A stretch of 64,000 bases of DNA from Bacteroidota bacterium (GCA_016193485.1 JACPRZ010000007.1:1-64000); one strand, 5' to 3'; shown: positions 1 through 10,191, numbered from the stretch's first letter. Notes: generated from the sequence alone by a model not told the origin. Numbers and translations: made by a program.

Positions 1-840
1 CAACCGTTCCACTTCGCTTTTCCCGGGCCGGATTCTTTTCTTTTCTGAAACAACAGAGACCTTTTTACCCATGAGATCCGAAATCAGGGAAATCAGATCG
101 CGGATTGAGATTTCCTTTTTATTGCCGAAATTGGTGGCTTCTCCTGCCAGGCCTTTTGCCCCTGAAAGTGCAAGGTATCCTTTTGCCAGGTCTTTTACGA
201 AGGTCAGATCGCGGGTGGGATGAGTGTTCCCGGTATTAATTTTTTTTCTACCTTCCAGTATCTGAGTAATTACGGTTGGAATGATTGCGCGTGCCGACTG
301 CCTGGGACCATAACAATTGAAAGGTCTTATTATTTTTACCGGAAGTCCGAAAGAACGATAGTAACTTACGGCAAGGTGATCGGCAGCAATTTTAGACGCA
401 GAATAGGGTGATTGACCCACAAGCGGATGTTTTTCATCTATCGGAACATATTGTGCCGTACCGTATGTCTCGCTCGTTGATGTGACAATAATATTCCGGA
501 TATTTAATTTACGCGCTGCCTCAAGAACATTGTATGTCCCTTCAACATTCGTCTTAATATATTCCAGAGGCGCCACATAAGAATAAGGAATCCCGATAAG
601 AGCGGCCAGGTGAAAAACCGAATCACATCCATTCATGGCATCCATGACCGAATTAAAATCGCGGATATCCCCGCTGATTATTTCCATATCGTTTTTACGG
701 GGCGAATGTTCCAGCCAACCCCAGAAGTTCATTGAGTTGTACCTGACAAATGCTTTTACTTTGTATCCCTTTTCGGCACAATGCTCAGCCAGGTGTGAGC
801 CGATGAAGCCACCGGCTCCTGTTATCAATACTGTTTTCAT
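1..840 (-). CDS. legB: NAD-dependent 4,6-dehydratase, LegB-like (3' end beyond window)
   Basis: Extended short-chain dehydrogenase/reductase acting on a nucleotide sugar. LegB-type enzymes convert a UDP- or GDP-GlcNAc to its 4-keto-6-deoxy form for legionaminic acid and related surface sugars in the cytoplasm. The 280 visible residues begin MKTVLITGAGGFIGSH (Rossmann GxxGxxG, residues 8-16). STSETYG lies at about 121-127 and the catalytic YSASK at 146-150, followed by the family-like RPFNCYGPRQSARA stretch and, at the edge, RPGKSEVERL. ATG at 838-840 is the first start in an open frame. The C-terminus lies off the left edge. Other epimerase/dehydratases of the same superfamily are possible, but the long similarity to LegB in memory makes it the best guess. 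Confidence 0.8.
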   Translation of the reverse strand, partial: MKTVLITGAGGFIGSHLAEHCAEKGYKVKAFVRYNSMNFWGWLEHSPRKNDMEIISGDIRDFNSVMDAMNGCDSVFHLAALIGIPYSYVAPLEYIKTNVEGTYNVLEAARKLNIRNIIVTSTSETYGTAQYVPIDEKHPLVGQSPYSASKIAADHLAVSYYRSFGLPVKIIRPFNCYGPRQSARAIIPTVITQILEGRKKINTGNTHPTRDLTFVKDLAKGYLALSGAKGLAGEATNFGNKKEISIRDLISLISDLMGKKVSVVSEKKRIRPGKSEVERL

Positions 841-892
841 TTTAATTTATGATGAGCGGCAAAAGTAAGCATATTGCCATTTAATTTCCCTC

Positions 893-2100
893 TTACCCGG
901 TCAGCCACTTCCACAACGGAATAAAAGTTATTTTTTTACCGGAAATTTTCGCTTCGCTTTCGTAATCCCATGTAATAATCAAGAGATTCCTGCAGTATAG
1001 TTCATCGCAAGCAATTACCAGCGATTTCACTTCCCGTTCTTTTATTTCTTCTTTGGTTGTTGCCCAGGTTACCTGGATCAGTTGCTCTACATGTTTAGCG
1101 TTTTTGATAATGAAATCAACTTCGTGCTGGCGGTAGTCCTTCCAGTAATAAATTTCCATACCGGGTTGTTCCGCTACTTTCCTCTGCAATTCAACTGCAA
1201 CGCAGTTTTCCATCAGTTTACCGGAATTTTCACCGAATAAAAATCCTGTTGATAATATAATCCCGTTGTCTATTGCAAAGACCTTTTTGGTGGCCAGATA
1301 TTGTTCTTTGAGTTTAAATGAAAACCGCTGTAATTTAAAAATCAAAAAACTTTCTTCCAGGTAGGAAAGCCATTTGGAAAGGGTGGAAACGTGTTTAATA
1401 TTGAATAATTTTACCATCCGCGAGTAACTTATTTCCCCGGTGAAATTGGTAATTAGGTAATTTGCCAACATCTTTATTTCATTGCTTTTTTTGATTTTAT
1501 GCCGGAGGAGAATATCTTTTGTGATGATGTCGTTGAATAATCTGTGCAGAATGGATTTCCCGAATTTATATACTTCAGGGAATCCGCCAACGGATAAATA
1601 TTCCCTCAACAACTTCAGCAGCGCTGCTTTATTTTTAGCCGTGTAGTAATTTTTTTTATCAAATTTTTTGAAGTTCAGGAATTCGGAAAATGAGAACGGA
1701 TAGATAGTAAGGGCAATATGCCTTCCGGTCAGATGGGATGTGAATTCACCGCTCAGCAGGCGGGAATTGATTTTTCAACATTCTGAATTTCGTCCAGAAT
1801 AACATATTCAACATCCCCGTATAATTCGTAAAAAGCCCCGAGAATTTTATCTAAGTCAGCGGCATTGACGTTTGACAACCGTTCATCGTCAAAGTTGATA
1901 TACCCGAACCTCTCATTTCTTGCGGTGAGGTAAGAAAAAACGGATTTTCCGCACCTTCTTATGCCGGTCACTGCAAGTATATTGGGATACTTCAGGAAAT
2001 TTTTCGCTTTGCCGATAGAACTCCTTTCAATGATGTTTTCCCTTCTTTCAATATCTTCAAGTTCTTCCCTTTGTTCGGCAACGATTATTCTGAAATCCAT
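893..2100 (-). pseudogene. AAA+ ATPase with DUF4143 domain, broken by an internal deletion and frameshift
   Basis: These DUF4143 proteins are stand-alone ATPases of unknown role, often variable between strains. The N-terminal part (2100 to about 1753) has Walker A GIRRCGKS (residues 46-53) and Walker B YVILDEIQN, then reaches a stop after EKSIPAC. In another frame the protein resumes at about 1765 with SGEFTSHLTGRHIALTIYPF and continues through the DUF4143 part to 893. In intact relatives some 20-25 residues (a WExFVNRL...ITGSN-type segment) lie between these points. A deletion of roughly 60-75 bases plus a frame change therefore explains the break. The C-terminal part keeps a PD-(D/E)XK-like stretch (HEVDFIIKN). 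Loss of function is inferred. Confidence 0.8.
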
Positions 2101-2278
2101 ATAGTTTCTATTAGAAAGGTTTTATCAAATCCTTTCTAATAGCATTAGAAAGGATTAACAAATGCGAAAATACGAAAATTTATAATCGCTGATACCGTTC
2201 AATCGTACTGTAAATCCGTATTACACTTTTACATCAATCTGTCTGTTTTGTAATTAGGTTCCTATACTAATTTATATT

Positions 2279-2469
2279 GTAACTACTCACCACAGAGGCA
2301 CAAAGAGCACGGACCTGCCTGCCGCCTGCCTGCCGGTAGGCAGGGTTTCACGGAGATTTTCTCTGTGTTTCTTTTCCGCCAAGGCGGATCAGTCCTTTGG
2401 CTGAGTGTTCTCCGTGTCTCTGTGGTTTTGTTCCTATTGGTAATCAGGATTACACTGATGAGTAGTTAC
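2279..2469. repeat. MITE-like inverted-repeat element without a gene
   Basis: The 11-base ends GTAACTACTCA (2279-2289) and its exact complement (2459-2469) bound 191 bp. Inside is a second inverted repeat, CACCACAGAGGCACAAAGAG near 2288 and its counterpart CTCTGTGGT near 2417, and a G/C-rich palindrome of CCTGCCTGCCGGTAGGCAGG type. The inner sequence resembles the borders of the GxxExxY cassette at 20211-20687. It fills most of the 380-bp gap between the ATPase relic and the next gene. Confidence 0.6.
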
Positions 2470-2539
2470 TTTACATTTTAAAATGGACTGGTTGTACAAT
2501 GAAATAAACCCCACGGGTGAAAACCCGGTTATTTTTGCT

Positions 2540-2547
2540 TACTTTTG
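2540..2547 (+). promoter_or_regulatory. Bacteroidetes -7 promoter box
   Basis: TACTTTTG matches the TAnnTTTG box. Transcription would start at about 2553, so translation must start at 2561 or 2582 and not at the further upstream in-frame ATG at 2483. Confidence 0.45.
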
Positions 2548-2581
2548 CAAATCAATCAGCATGTTGGTGGTTTTTATTTCA

Positions 2582-5500
2582 ATGAATTCAGGTTTTGCCC
2601 ATTTATTCTGGTGGTTTCTCTTATTCCTATTTTTTTCCCTTCATCCGGTAAAAAGCTTTTCACAAGCACAATTCTGTATTGCCATTGGTGGCAGCGGAGC
2701 AGAAATTGCCTATGAAATTTTACAATTATCAGATGGTGGTTATTGCATTGCAGGATGGACAACTTCGTTCGGGCAGGGTGGTCGTGATGTGTATATAGTA
2801 AAGTTAAACAGTATTGGCATTATTGAATGGACCAGGACCGTTGGCGGGAGTTCTGATGATGATCTCACTTCAGCGCTTCAAACTATGGACGGGGGTTTTA
2901 TTGCATCAGGTGGTACGACAACTTATGGGCAGGGCGATAAAGATATATATGTCGTAAAATTAGCATTGGACGGAACGGTGCTTTGGACAAAATCATTTGG
3001 TGATTTTGGCTATGAGGTAAGCGGTACTATTATTGAAAATTATAATGGATTTTATACACTGGGCGGATGGACGACTTCATTAGGTTTGGGCGCCAGTGAA
3101 GGGTATTTGCTGAGAATTGATAATAGCGGAAATTTACTTTGGACCCGGTCGTTAGGAGGAAGCGGTGCTGATTTGATATATTCCATTATTCAAACGCCTG
3201 ATTATGGTTTTATAGCAGCCGGGGCTACCGGATCATTCGGTGCCGGAAGTAATGATGTATATCTTGCCAAATTTGATACTACTGGTTCACTGCAATGGAC
3301 AAAAACCATCGGAGGGTCAGCAGCTGAATGGAGTTTTTCAATCGTTCAAACTACCGATTTCGGTTATATCATTGGCGCAACAACCGCCTCCTATGGCGCG
3401 GGAAGCGATGATTTTTATGTGTTGAAGATTGACAGTCAGGGATCACTGCTTTGGACTCGCACGATTGGTGGCACAGGAACAGAATGGAGCCGTTCAATTA
3501 TTCAAACATCGGATGGTGGTTTTGCTATTACCGGTTTCACTTCTTCGTTTGGTGCCGGTGGCCAGGACGTTTACCTGGTTAAATTGACTGCAAATGGAAA
3601 TTTTGAATGGTCCCGGACATTTGGTGGAGTTGGAGATGATGTAGGAATGTCGCTTATTGAAACCAGTGATGGCGGCTTGGCAATCACGGGTAGCACGACC
3701 TCTTTTGGATCAGGAGGAATGGATGTATATATCATAAAACTTGCTCCGGGGAATGTCAACTGCTGTATAACAAGTAATGACATGGGAACCACATTCTCCG
3801 GAGGAGTGGCAGGTTCCGGGGGCCAGATTAGTTCCGGTGGTTTTGTAAGTTCCGGAGGGATAAGCGGCTCTGGTGGCATTCTTACCAACCAGTGCTGCCT
3901 CTTTTCCGTTACATCAACCATCTCACAAAGCGATCCTTCCTGTTACGGAATGAATAATGGCGTGGCGTTATCCTCTCCCACAGGCGGTACCCCTCCCTAC
4001 ACCTTCTCCTGGTCAAACGGGCAGACCGATTCGGTGGCTACCGGGCTGAGCGCAGGAGTTTATTACCTGACTATTACCGACAACTCTTCCTGCATCGCCA
4101 TGGATACTGCATATATTACAGCCCCCCCCCCGATGATTGTTTCTCTCAATAAACAGGATCTAAGTTGCGATGCCGGTGACCTGTCAATCTGGTCGTCCGC
4201 TTCCGGTGGTACCGCTCCTTTTATGTATTTATGGAGTACCGGTTCCACAACAACTTCAGTAACAGGATTAAGTTCGGGAACTTTTACCATTACCGTTACC
4301 GATAGTAAGGGTTGCACTGCGACCGATACTATAGGAATTTATGAGACCGGTTCCCCGGCACTTTCCATTATAAACCTTCAATACCCATCCTGCTACGGAT
4401 TAAGTGATGCCTCTGCAAGTATTACCGCATCAGGAGGCGCCCCTCCCTATACTTTTGACTGGTCAAACGGGCAAAGCGGATCAACGGTTACCGGGTTAGA
4501 TGCCGGTATATATTACGTAACAGTTACCGATAATAACTCCTGCAGTGACACAGATACAATTACTGTTTACACACCTGCATTACTTACTGCTTCCATTTTT
4601 AAGCAGGATGCTGACTGCGATACTGCTGACGGTGTGGCCGTGGTAACGGTTACGGGAGGAACTTCACCCCTTACCGTTCTTTGGAGTAACGGATCCACCA
4701 GCGGTTCAATTGTAAACTTAGGAGCCGGAGTTTATTCTGTCACCGTAACTGATACTAATGGTTGTGTAGATTCAGTAACTACAGTTATTAATGAAACTCA
4801 ATCGGCCGGCCTTTATATTGATTCGCTGCAAAACGTTACTTGCAGTAGTATCAATGACGGCTCGGTTACCGTCAGCGCTTCGGGAACTCCCCCCCCTTAT
4901 ACGTTTCAGTGGAGCACAGGCCAGTCGGTATCCGGCATAACCCAGGCAACGATGGACAGTTTACAGGCGGGGGTTTACAATTTGTCCGTCTCGGATAGTA
5001 ACGGTTGCACTGCGGTATTACTGATAACCATAACCCAGCCATCGGTTTTGAATGTAACAACCTCATCAACCGGCCAAACCTGCCTTGTGTACGGTACGGC
5101 CACAGCAACGGCAACCGGGGGAACACAACCTTATTCTTATTTATGGAGCAATGGCGACACATCATCCGGTATCCAGAATCAAGCATCCAGCATCTATTCA
5201 ATTACTGTAACTGATGCAAATAAGTGCATAGAGACATCATCCGTTGTTATTGCAATGATGGATTCTGTTATTGTATCCATCAACGGCACACCGGAGATTT
5301 GCGGTGAACAAACCGTTCAGTTATTGGCTTCCGCGTCCCCGCCTGCCGATTACCTGTGGAATACGGGTGATACCACCTCTTTTATTGTGGATTCACCTGC
5401 CGTAACAACATTTTATTCCGTCATTGCTGCCGTTGGGATTTGTTCTGATACGGCCGACTACCTTGTTACCGTATTTCCGGCAGTGAACGTTATTTTGGGA

Positions 5501-6016
5501 AACGATACCTCAATTATTATCGGGCAGACGATCAGTCTGCAGTCGTCCCTTTCGGGAGGAACACCATCTTATTCTTATTTGTGGTTGCCCGAAAGCGGGA
5601 ATTCTCCGTCTGTTGAAGTGACTCCATCCGTTTCAACATATTATTCCGTAACGGTCACCGATGCCAACGGGTGCATTGATTATGACACGGTTTTTATAGA
5701 TGTTCTGCTTTGCGATGCCGAAGTTTTTGTGCCGAATGTTTTCGCTCCGGCATGCAGGTGCCCTGACAAGTATTTCAGGGTATTCAGCGACTGCATTATA
5801 GAGTTTGAGTTTTTAGTGTTTGACCGGTGGGGCGAAAAGGTTTTTGAACTTCAGGGCGCAGATTTACAGGCCGTTAAAAGCGGTGACTGGTGGGATGGCG
5901 CCTATCGCGATAATCCTATGGATGCTGCCGTTTTTGTCTGGTTCCTGAAATATACTACCGTAAATGATCCTGATGAAGAAAAACTACTTGAAGGGAATGT
6001 GAACCTGGTACGGTAA
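2582..6016 (+). CDS. T9SS-exported surface protein with propeller-like and SprB repeats
   Basis: Large secreted protein, probably anchored or released at the cell surface through the type IX secretion system. I start at 2582 (MNSGFAHLFWWFLLFLFFSL...SFSQA) because it gives a clean signal peptide and follows the -7 box; 2561 and 2483 are in frame too. Domains in order: about seven to eight ~56-residue repeats of GGSxAEWxxSIxQTxDGGxxxxG...GxxDxYxxKL type, then a Gly/Ser-rich linker. Next come about six SprB repeats (TPPYTFSWSNG...GLxAGxYxxTVTDxxxC) and two Ig-like units. The C-terminus has the type B sorting signature VPNVFAP...FDRWGEKVFE...WWDGAY...GNVNLVR. A C10 tract at 4132-4141 and a C8 tract at 4889-4896 lie in frame. 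No catalytic domain is seen. A role in adhesion or gliding is inferred. Confidence 0.9.
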   Translation: MNSGFAHLFWWFLLFLFFSLHPVKSFSQAQFCIAIGGSGAEIAYEILQLSDGGYCIAGWTTSFGQGGRDVYIVKLNSIGIIEWTRTVGGSSDDDLTSALQTMDGGFIASGGTTTYGQGDKDIYVVKLALDGTVLWTKSFGDFGYEVSGTIIENYNGFYTLGGWTTSLGLGASEGYLLRIDNSGNLLWTRSLGGSGADLIYSIIQTPDYGFIAAGATGSFGAGSNDVYLAKFDTTGSLQWTKTIGGSAAEWSFSIVQTTDFGYIIGATTASYGAGSDDFYVLKIDSQGSLLWTRTIGGTGTEWSRSIIQTSDGGFAITGFTSSFGAGGQDVYLVKLTANGNFEWSRTFGGVGDDVGMSLIETSDGGLAITGSTTSFGSGGMDVYIIKLAPGNVNCCITSNDMGTTFSGGVAGSGGQISSGGFVSSGGISGSGGILTNQCCLFSVTSTISQSDPSCYGMNNGVALSSPTGGTPPYTFSWSNGQTDSVATGLSAGVYYLTITDNSSCIAMDTAYITAPPPMIVSLNKQDLSCDAGDLSIWSSASGGTAPFMYLWSTGSTTTSVTGLSSGTFTITVTDSKGCTATDTIGIYETGSPALSIINLQYPSCYGLSDASASITASGGAPPYTFDWSNGQSGSTVTGLDAGIYYVTVTDNNSCSDTDTITVYTPALLTASIFKQDADCDTADGVAVVTVTGGTSPLTVLWSNGSTSGSIVNLGAGVYSVTVTDTNGCVDSVTTVINETQSAGLYIDSLQNVTCSSINDGSVTVSASGTPPPYTFQWSTGQSVSGITQATMDSLQAGVYNLSVSDSNGCTAVLLITITQPSVLNVTTSSTGQTCLVYGTATATATGGTQPYSYLWSNGDTSSGIQNQASSIYSITVTDANKCIETSSVVIAMMDSVIVSINGTPEICGEQTVQLLASASPPADYLWNTGDTTSFIVDSPAVTTFYSVIAAVGICSDTADYLVTVFPAVNVILGNDTSIIIGQTISLQSSLSGGTPSYSYLWLPESGNSPSVEVTPSVSTYYSVTVTDANGCIDYDTVFIDVLLCDAEVFVPNVFAPACRCPDKYFRVFSDCIIEFEFLVFDRWGEKVFELQGADLQAVKSGDWWDGAYRDNPMDAAVFVWFLKYTTVNDPDEEKLLEGNVNLVR

Positions 6017-6081
6017 CGAATATGAATTTGCAAGCAGCATATAAAATGTTCCAAGACCCAAGTTCTAAAAACTAAAATACT

Positions 6082-6155
6082 AATATACGAATGGTACTAA
6101 TGATACGAATGGAATTTGGGTTTATTAGTATCATTAGTATTCATTCGTATATTCG
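6082..6155. repeat. Inverted repeat overlapping the 5' end of the next gene
   Basis: AATATACGAATGGTACTAAT (6082-6101) and its neighbours are matched on the opposite strand across 6124-6155, giving a ~30-bp imperfect hairpin. The right arm is read as the first codons of the ORF at 6116. Confidence 0.6.
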
Positions 6156-8062
6156 CATTATTATTCCAATCCTTTGTAAACTCAAACAGCATCAGTATTA
6201 AATCCCTGCTTTTTATACTGCGTGAACTTTCCGGGGAGGAAATCAAAGGTATTCTCAAAAAGTTTTCTCCTGCGGTTTCTGCTATCCTGCATGAGCAATC
6301 GGTTAATGTACCGCATGAATTATCCGCCTACCGCAAAGAACCTCTTTCTCCGGATTCCGGTAAGAATTTCCTGGAACTGATGAAGCAGTGTTTCAGTGAT
6401 GTCAATGCGTTCGCTTATCGCCATACCTCCGGGAAAACTTTAATTGACCACCTGTCGGCTGATGGCAATACCATGTGGTATTACCTGCGGCCAATTGTAC
6501 TGCTCTCCTACCGTTCCGCCCTGAACAACAACGCAAAGATTTTAGCGGGATACCGCATGTTCCGCGGGGAAGAAATATCCGATGTGGTTGTCTTTGGTGA
6601 TGCAGCAGGAATAAAACATTTTCTTCCCCCCCATGTGGACGTTAAGACATTTCCGGCAGTACATCACAATACATGGACCGCAGCAGGCAAAATTATCCGG
6701 TATATCATCCTCTTTAAACTGCGTTTTTTCATCAGTATTTTTCAGATTTCGGGGTTTCTTTTCCGGAAAACATCGCATATCCTGTTTGACGATCCCAAAC
6801 ACAGCCAGCAAATCATTGATCTGAAACAATTGAAGTCGGTTGCAGGAGACGGATTTACCGGTTACCTTAAAGAAAAAGCGGCAGGTAAAAAAGAATTTCT
6901 CATATTGTCGGAACTGTTCATTCCAAACCTTAAACGCGAAGCGCTGCAGTTCCGCATGGATTATCTTTTTGCGCGATACCCCAAAACCCTTAATTATGAA
7001 TTTTTTATTCTTTTTACCATCATAAATCCGGTTACATGGATAAAATTAATGCGGTTTTCATCCCATCTGCGTAAAGTATATGCCGTTCTTAACGAACAGA
7101 CAGCTCAGCCGGCAGAAAAATTGCTCTCAGCCATTATCCGAGATGTGCACCGGTTATCATTGATTTGTTACCTGCGGGAACTTTCCGCGCGACTTTTCTT
7201 CAGGATTTTTAATCCCCGCGCCATCGGAGGCGATCATGAAAATGAATTGAAAAATAAACCGCTTCTCACCATTGCCCGCCAGAAGGGTGTTATCACATTT
7301 GGCATCCAGCATGGCATTTTCAATGAGTTTCATTACCATTATACTTTCGGAGAAGAAGATAAAAGATATAATCCGGTACCCGGCTATATGCTGTTATGGG
7401 GGAACCGGTGGAAAAATATTCTGGTAAACCATTCCATTTTTAATGGGGAAAGTTGTAAAGTCCTTGGTCAGATCCGAACCGATTGCATCCCGTTGTTAAC
7501 GGGTTTGTCCAAAAGAGATATACTGCCATGGTTTTCCGGTAAACGGCACCTCGTTCTTTATGCCACACAACATTTCCTTGCCGGGGAAGAGCCGTTACAG
7601 GAAAAAATAACAGGTGATTTCTTCCGTCTTGTAAGCCGGATGCCTGATGTTGAATTTGTAATCAAGCCACATCCGTTCGAATCTGATCTGAAAATATATG
7701 ATTCATGGGCTAAAGATCTCGGATTGGCAAATTTTCACATTGTAAATGAAGATGTATATAAACTTATTGCTGTGTCAGATGCGGTTCTTGTTTACAGCAG
7801 TACGGTTGGCACCGAAACCGTCTATTTCAGAAAACCTCTAGTGGTACTGGATTACTTCAATAATGATTTTATGCACTATGCGGATCAGAAAGTTGCATTA
7901 AGGGCATCGGGTTACGATGAACTTTCTGAAACCGTTCGGGGGATCCTCAACGGAACTGTTAAACTGAACACGGAAGATCAGAACAAATTCATTGAAGAAA
8001 ATGTCTACCGGATTGACGGCAACACCAGTAATCGTTATCTTGAATTTATTATGGGCTTATGA
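6116..8062 (+). CDS. Probable surface-polysaccharide glycosyltransferase (GT-B / CDP-glycerol-transferase-like)
   Basis: A protein of about 620-648 residues. The C-terminal half looks like a GT-B nucleotide-sugar or CDP-glycerol binding domain: GVITFGIQHGIFNEFHY, a reset at GYMLLWGNRWKNILV, FVIKPHPFESD, then SDAVLVYSSTVGTETVYFRKPLVVLDY, the usual acceptor/donor-loop pattern of capsule and teichoic-type transferases. The N-terminal half is unrecognised and partly hydrophobic. The only start giving the whole frame is a TTG at 6116, whose first ~13 codons lie in an inverted repeat. A native start near SIKSLLFILRELSGEE (about 6200) is more credible but has no ATG. It sits between two T9SS surface proteins, suggesting work on cell-surface glycans. 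Donor and acceptor are unknown. Confidence 0.65.
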   Translation: MGLLVSLVFIRIFALLFQSFVNSNSISIKSLLFILRELSGEEIKGILKKFSPAVSAILHEQSVNVPHELSAYRKEPLSPDSGKNFLELMKQCFSDVNAFAYRHTSGKTLIDHLSADGNTMWYYLRPIVLLSYRSALNNNAKILAGYRMFRGEEISDVVVFGDAAGIKHFLPPHVDVKTFPAVHHNTWTAAGKIIRYIILFKLRFFISIFQISGFLFRKTSHILFDDPKHSQQIIDLKQLKSVAGDGFTGYLKEKAAGKKEFLILSELFIPNLKREALQFRMDYLFARYPKTLNYEFFILFTIINPVTWIKLMRFSSHLRKVYAVLNEQTAQPAEKLLSAIIRDVHRLSLICYLRELSARLFFRIFNPRAIGGDHENELKNKPLLTIARQKGVITFGIQHGIFNEFHYHYTFGEEDKRYNPVPGYMLLWGNRWKNILVNHSIFNGESCKVLGQIRTDCIPLLTGLSKRDILPWFSGKRHLVLYATQHFLAGEEPLQEKITGDFFRLVSRMPDVEFVIKPHPFESDLKIYDSWAKDLGLANFHIVNEDVYKLIAVSDAVLVYSSTVGTETVYFRKPLVVLDYFNNDFMHYADQKVALRASGYDELSETVRGILNGTVKLNTEDQNKFIEENVYRIDGNTSNRYLEFIMGL

Positions 8063-8078
8063 GTTAAAAAAAATTATT

Positions 8079-8086
8079 TATCTTTG
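8079..8086 (+). promoter_or_regulatory. Bacteroidetes -7 promoter box
   Basis: TATCTTTG (TAnnTTTG consensus), 37 bases before the ATG at 8123. Confidence 0.5.
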
Positions 8087-8122
8087 TCATCCAACCAGAC
8101 ATTCCATTTCACTTGGTAGTTT

Positions 8123-9781
8123 ATGAAAAAAACAATGATTCTTCCGCTTTTTTTAATAGTCCCAATCCTCATTTACGCGCAGGATAGTTGGATTCAGAAA
8201 TCCGACTTCGGTGGTACGAACCGATACAATACAGTATCTTTTTCAATTGGGGACACAGGATATATAGGAACCGGATATGACGGTTCCACCAAAAGCGATT
8301 TCTGGCAATACGACCCGGTAAATGATTCATGGTCTCAAATGGCAAATTTCATAGGAACTGCAAGGTATGCCGCAACCGGCTTTTCCGTCAACGAAAAAGG
8401 TTATATCGGAACAGGACTGAATATAAACGGCACAACCAGTTACCGGAATTTCTATGAATATAACCCTGCCACAAATTCATGGTTGCAAAAAGCCGACTTT
8501 GGCGGCTCCGCCCGCAGGGGTTGCACGGGGTTCACTATCGGTCCAAAAGGATATATCGGTCTTGGATGGGACGGATCGTACAAAAAGGATTTCTGGGAAT
8601 ATGATCCGATCATGGATCAATGGACCCAGATCTCCGATTTCGGAGGCAGCGCCCGGTTTGCGTGTGCAGCATTTTCGATTGCGGGAAAAGCATACGTGGG
8701 TAACGGAACCAGCGGTCCGTTTTACAATGACCTGTGGGAATATAATCCTGGAACAGATGCATGGATACAAAAAGCCGATTTCCCCGGTGCTGCAAGAAGC
8801 CATGGACCCGGTTTCTCGATTGGTAATAAAGGTTATTTTGGGACCGGTTCAACTAACGGAACTTATTATACCGATTTCTGGGCATACGATCCCAATATTG
8901 ACGCCTGGACACAGAAAAAGGATTTTCCGGACGCAGGCCGCTATGCGCCAGCGGTTTTTACAATCGGTAATAAAGCGTATTTGGGAACCGGAAAAAACGG
9001 TTCGGTTTTCTATACGGACTTTTGGGAATACGATCCCTGTGGTGGATTTGAAATCCAGGTTTATGCGACTGATGCCACATGTTATGATGTGTGCAACGGA
9101 ACCGCCACCGTATCAACTACCGGTGATACTTTGTCCTATTCATTTAATTGGTCGAACGGGAACAATAACCAGAATATCCTGAATTTATGCATCGGAACAT
9201 ACGGTGTAACTGTATTTGAACCTTCCGGATGTTTGAAAAGCGATTCAGTCGCTGTCAACGCCCCCCCCTTGTTTGTAATTGATTCAGTTCCTTCGGTACC
9301 TGCAACGTGCCAATCCTGTAATGACGGAAGCGCAACTGTTTATTCCAGCGGAGGAACGCCACCCTATACCTATCAATGGAGTGATAATGAAACGAACCCA
9401 ACGAATAACGGTCTTGCATCAGATACGTTTTTTGTAACCGTTTACGATGCTAATGGTTGCACGGTAACCGGAGCAGTTTACATCAGTACGGCTGGCGGCA
9501 GCGATGAATTTTCCGGTACAGGAATAAAATTAAAGATTTATCCAAATCCTTCAAATGGACTGATATTTGTTTTACCCGTCACACCCGGCAATTATCCCCG
9601 ATTAGAATTACACATAATAAATATTGCCGGTAAGGAGGTAGTAACCCGCTACATTTTGCCCGGAGAAATACCACCGGTAATTTCAACAAGGGATCTTTCG
9701 GGTGGAATGTACACCTGCATCCTCAAATCGGATAGGGCAGTCCTGGCAAGGAGAACAATCGTTATTACCGGGAAAAATTAA
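8123..9781 (+). CDS. Kelch-repeat surface protein with T9SS type A sorting domain
   Basis: Exported protein with signal peptide MKKTMILPLFLIVPILIYAQ. Residues ~22-310 are six kelch-like blades of ~48 residues (W.QK.DFGG.AR....FSIG.KGYIGTG.....DFWEYDP), predicted to close as a beta-propeller. Two SprB-like repeats follow (ATCYDVCNGTATVS..., ATCQSCNDGSATVYSSGG). The C-terminal ~85 residues are a Por-type sorting domain (LKIYPNPSNGLIFVLPV...SGGMYTCILKSD...). The protein would be delivered to the surface by T9SS and may bind glycans or proteins. A C8 tract at 9261-9268 encodes Pro-Pro in frame. It ends 8 bases before the next ATG, so the two may be cotranscribed. Confidence 0.9.
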   Translation: MKKTMILPLFLIVPILIYAQDSWIQKSDFGGTNRYNTVSFSIGDTGYIGTGYDGSTKSDFWQYDPVNDSWSQMANFIGTARYAATGFSVNEKGYIGTGLNINGTTSYRNFYEYNPATNSWLQKADFGGSARRGCTGFTIGPKGYIGLGWDGSYKKDFWEYDPIMDQWTQISDFGGSARFACAAFSIAGKAYVGNGTSGPFYNDLWEYNPGTDAWIQKADFPGAARSHGPGFSIGNKGYFGTGSTNGTYYTDFWAYDPNIDAWTQKKDFPDAGRYAPAVFTIGNKAYLGTGKNGSVFYTDFWEYDPCGGFEIQVYATDATCYDVCNGTATVSTTGDTLSYSFNWSNGNNNQNILNLCIGTYGVTVFEPSGCLKSDSVAVNAPPLFVIDSVPSVPATCQSCNDGSATVYSSGGTPPYTYQWSDNETNPTNNGLASDTFFVTVYDANGCTVTGAVYISTAGGSDEFSGTGIKLKIYPNPSNGLIFVLPVTPGNYPRLELHIINIAGKEVVTRYILPGEIPPVISTRDLSGGMYTCILKSDRAVLARRTIVITGKN

Positions 9782-9789
9782 TTTTTCTC

Positions 9790-10191
9790 ATGCCTGATTT
9801 CGATTTAAGTCAATACCTGCTTGAAAAGCCCGCCATTGCGCTGGTGGGTGCATCAGCCAACCCGGCAAAATACGGCAGCGTGATCCTGCAGGATCTTTTG
9901 GAAAAGAATTTCACGGTTTATCCCGTCAATCCGAAAGAAAAAAATATCGGTGAAATAAATGTGTGGAACAATCTCTCCTCACTCGTAAAAGAAAAATCCA
10001 TTGGGCTTGTCGTTTTTGTCGTCCCTCCTCCTGTTACGCTTAAAATGCTCGGAGAAGCGTTATCCCTCGGTTTAAAAAAGGTTTGGGTTCAGCCGGGCGC
10101 TGGTGACCAGGCAGTGAGGGAATTCCTTGAAAAGAATAATTTTGATTACCTCATGGATGCCTGCGTGATGGTAAAATCACGGGTGCGGTAA
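9790..10191 (+). CDS. CoA-binding domain protein (YccU-like)
   Basis: Small single-domain protein of 133 residues with the Rossmann CoA_binding fold: AIALVGASANPAKYGSVI (nucleotide loop, residues ~16-33), then FTVYPVNPKEKNIGE, LVVFVVPPPVTLKMLGEALSLGLKKVWVQPGAGD and a C-terminal CVMV. This matches the length and pattern of YccU-type proteins, which bind CoA and have no settled reaction. Start at 9790 (ATGCCTGATTTC) directly after the kelch gene. It lacks the ligase domains of acetyl-CoA synthetase (ADP-forming), so it is not that enzyme. Confidence 0.9.
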   Translation: MPDFDLSQYLLEKPAIALVGASANPAKYGSVILQDLLEKNFTVYPVNPKEKNIGEINVWNNLSSLVKEKSIGLVVFVVPPPVTLKMLGEALSLGLKKVWVQPGAGDQAVREFLEKNNFDYLMDACVMVKSRVR

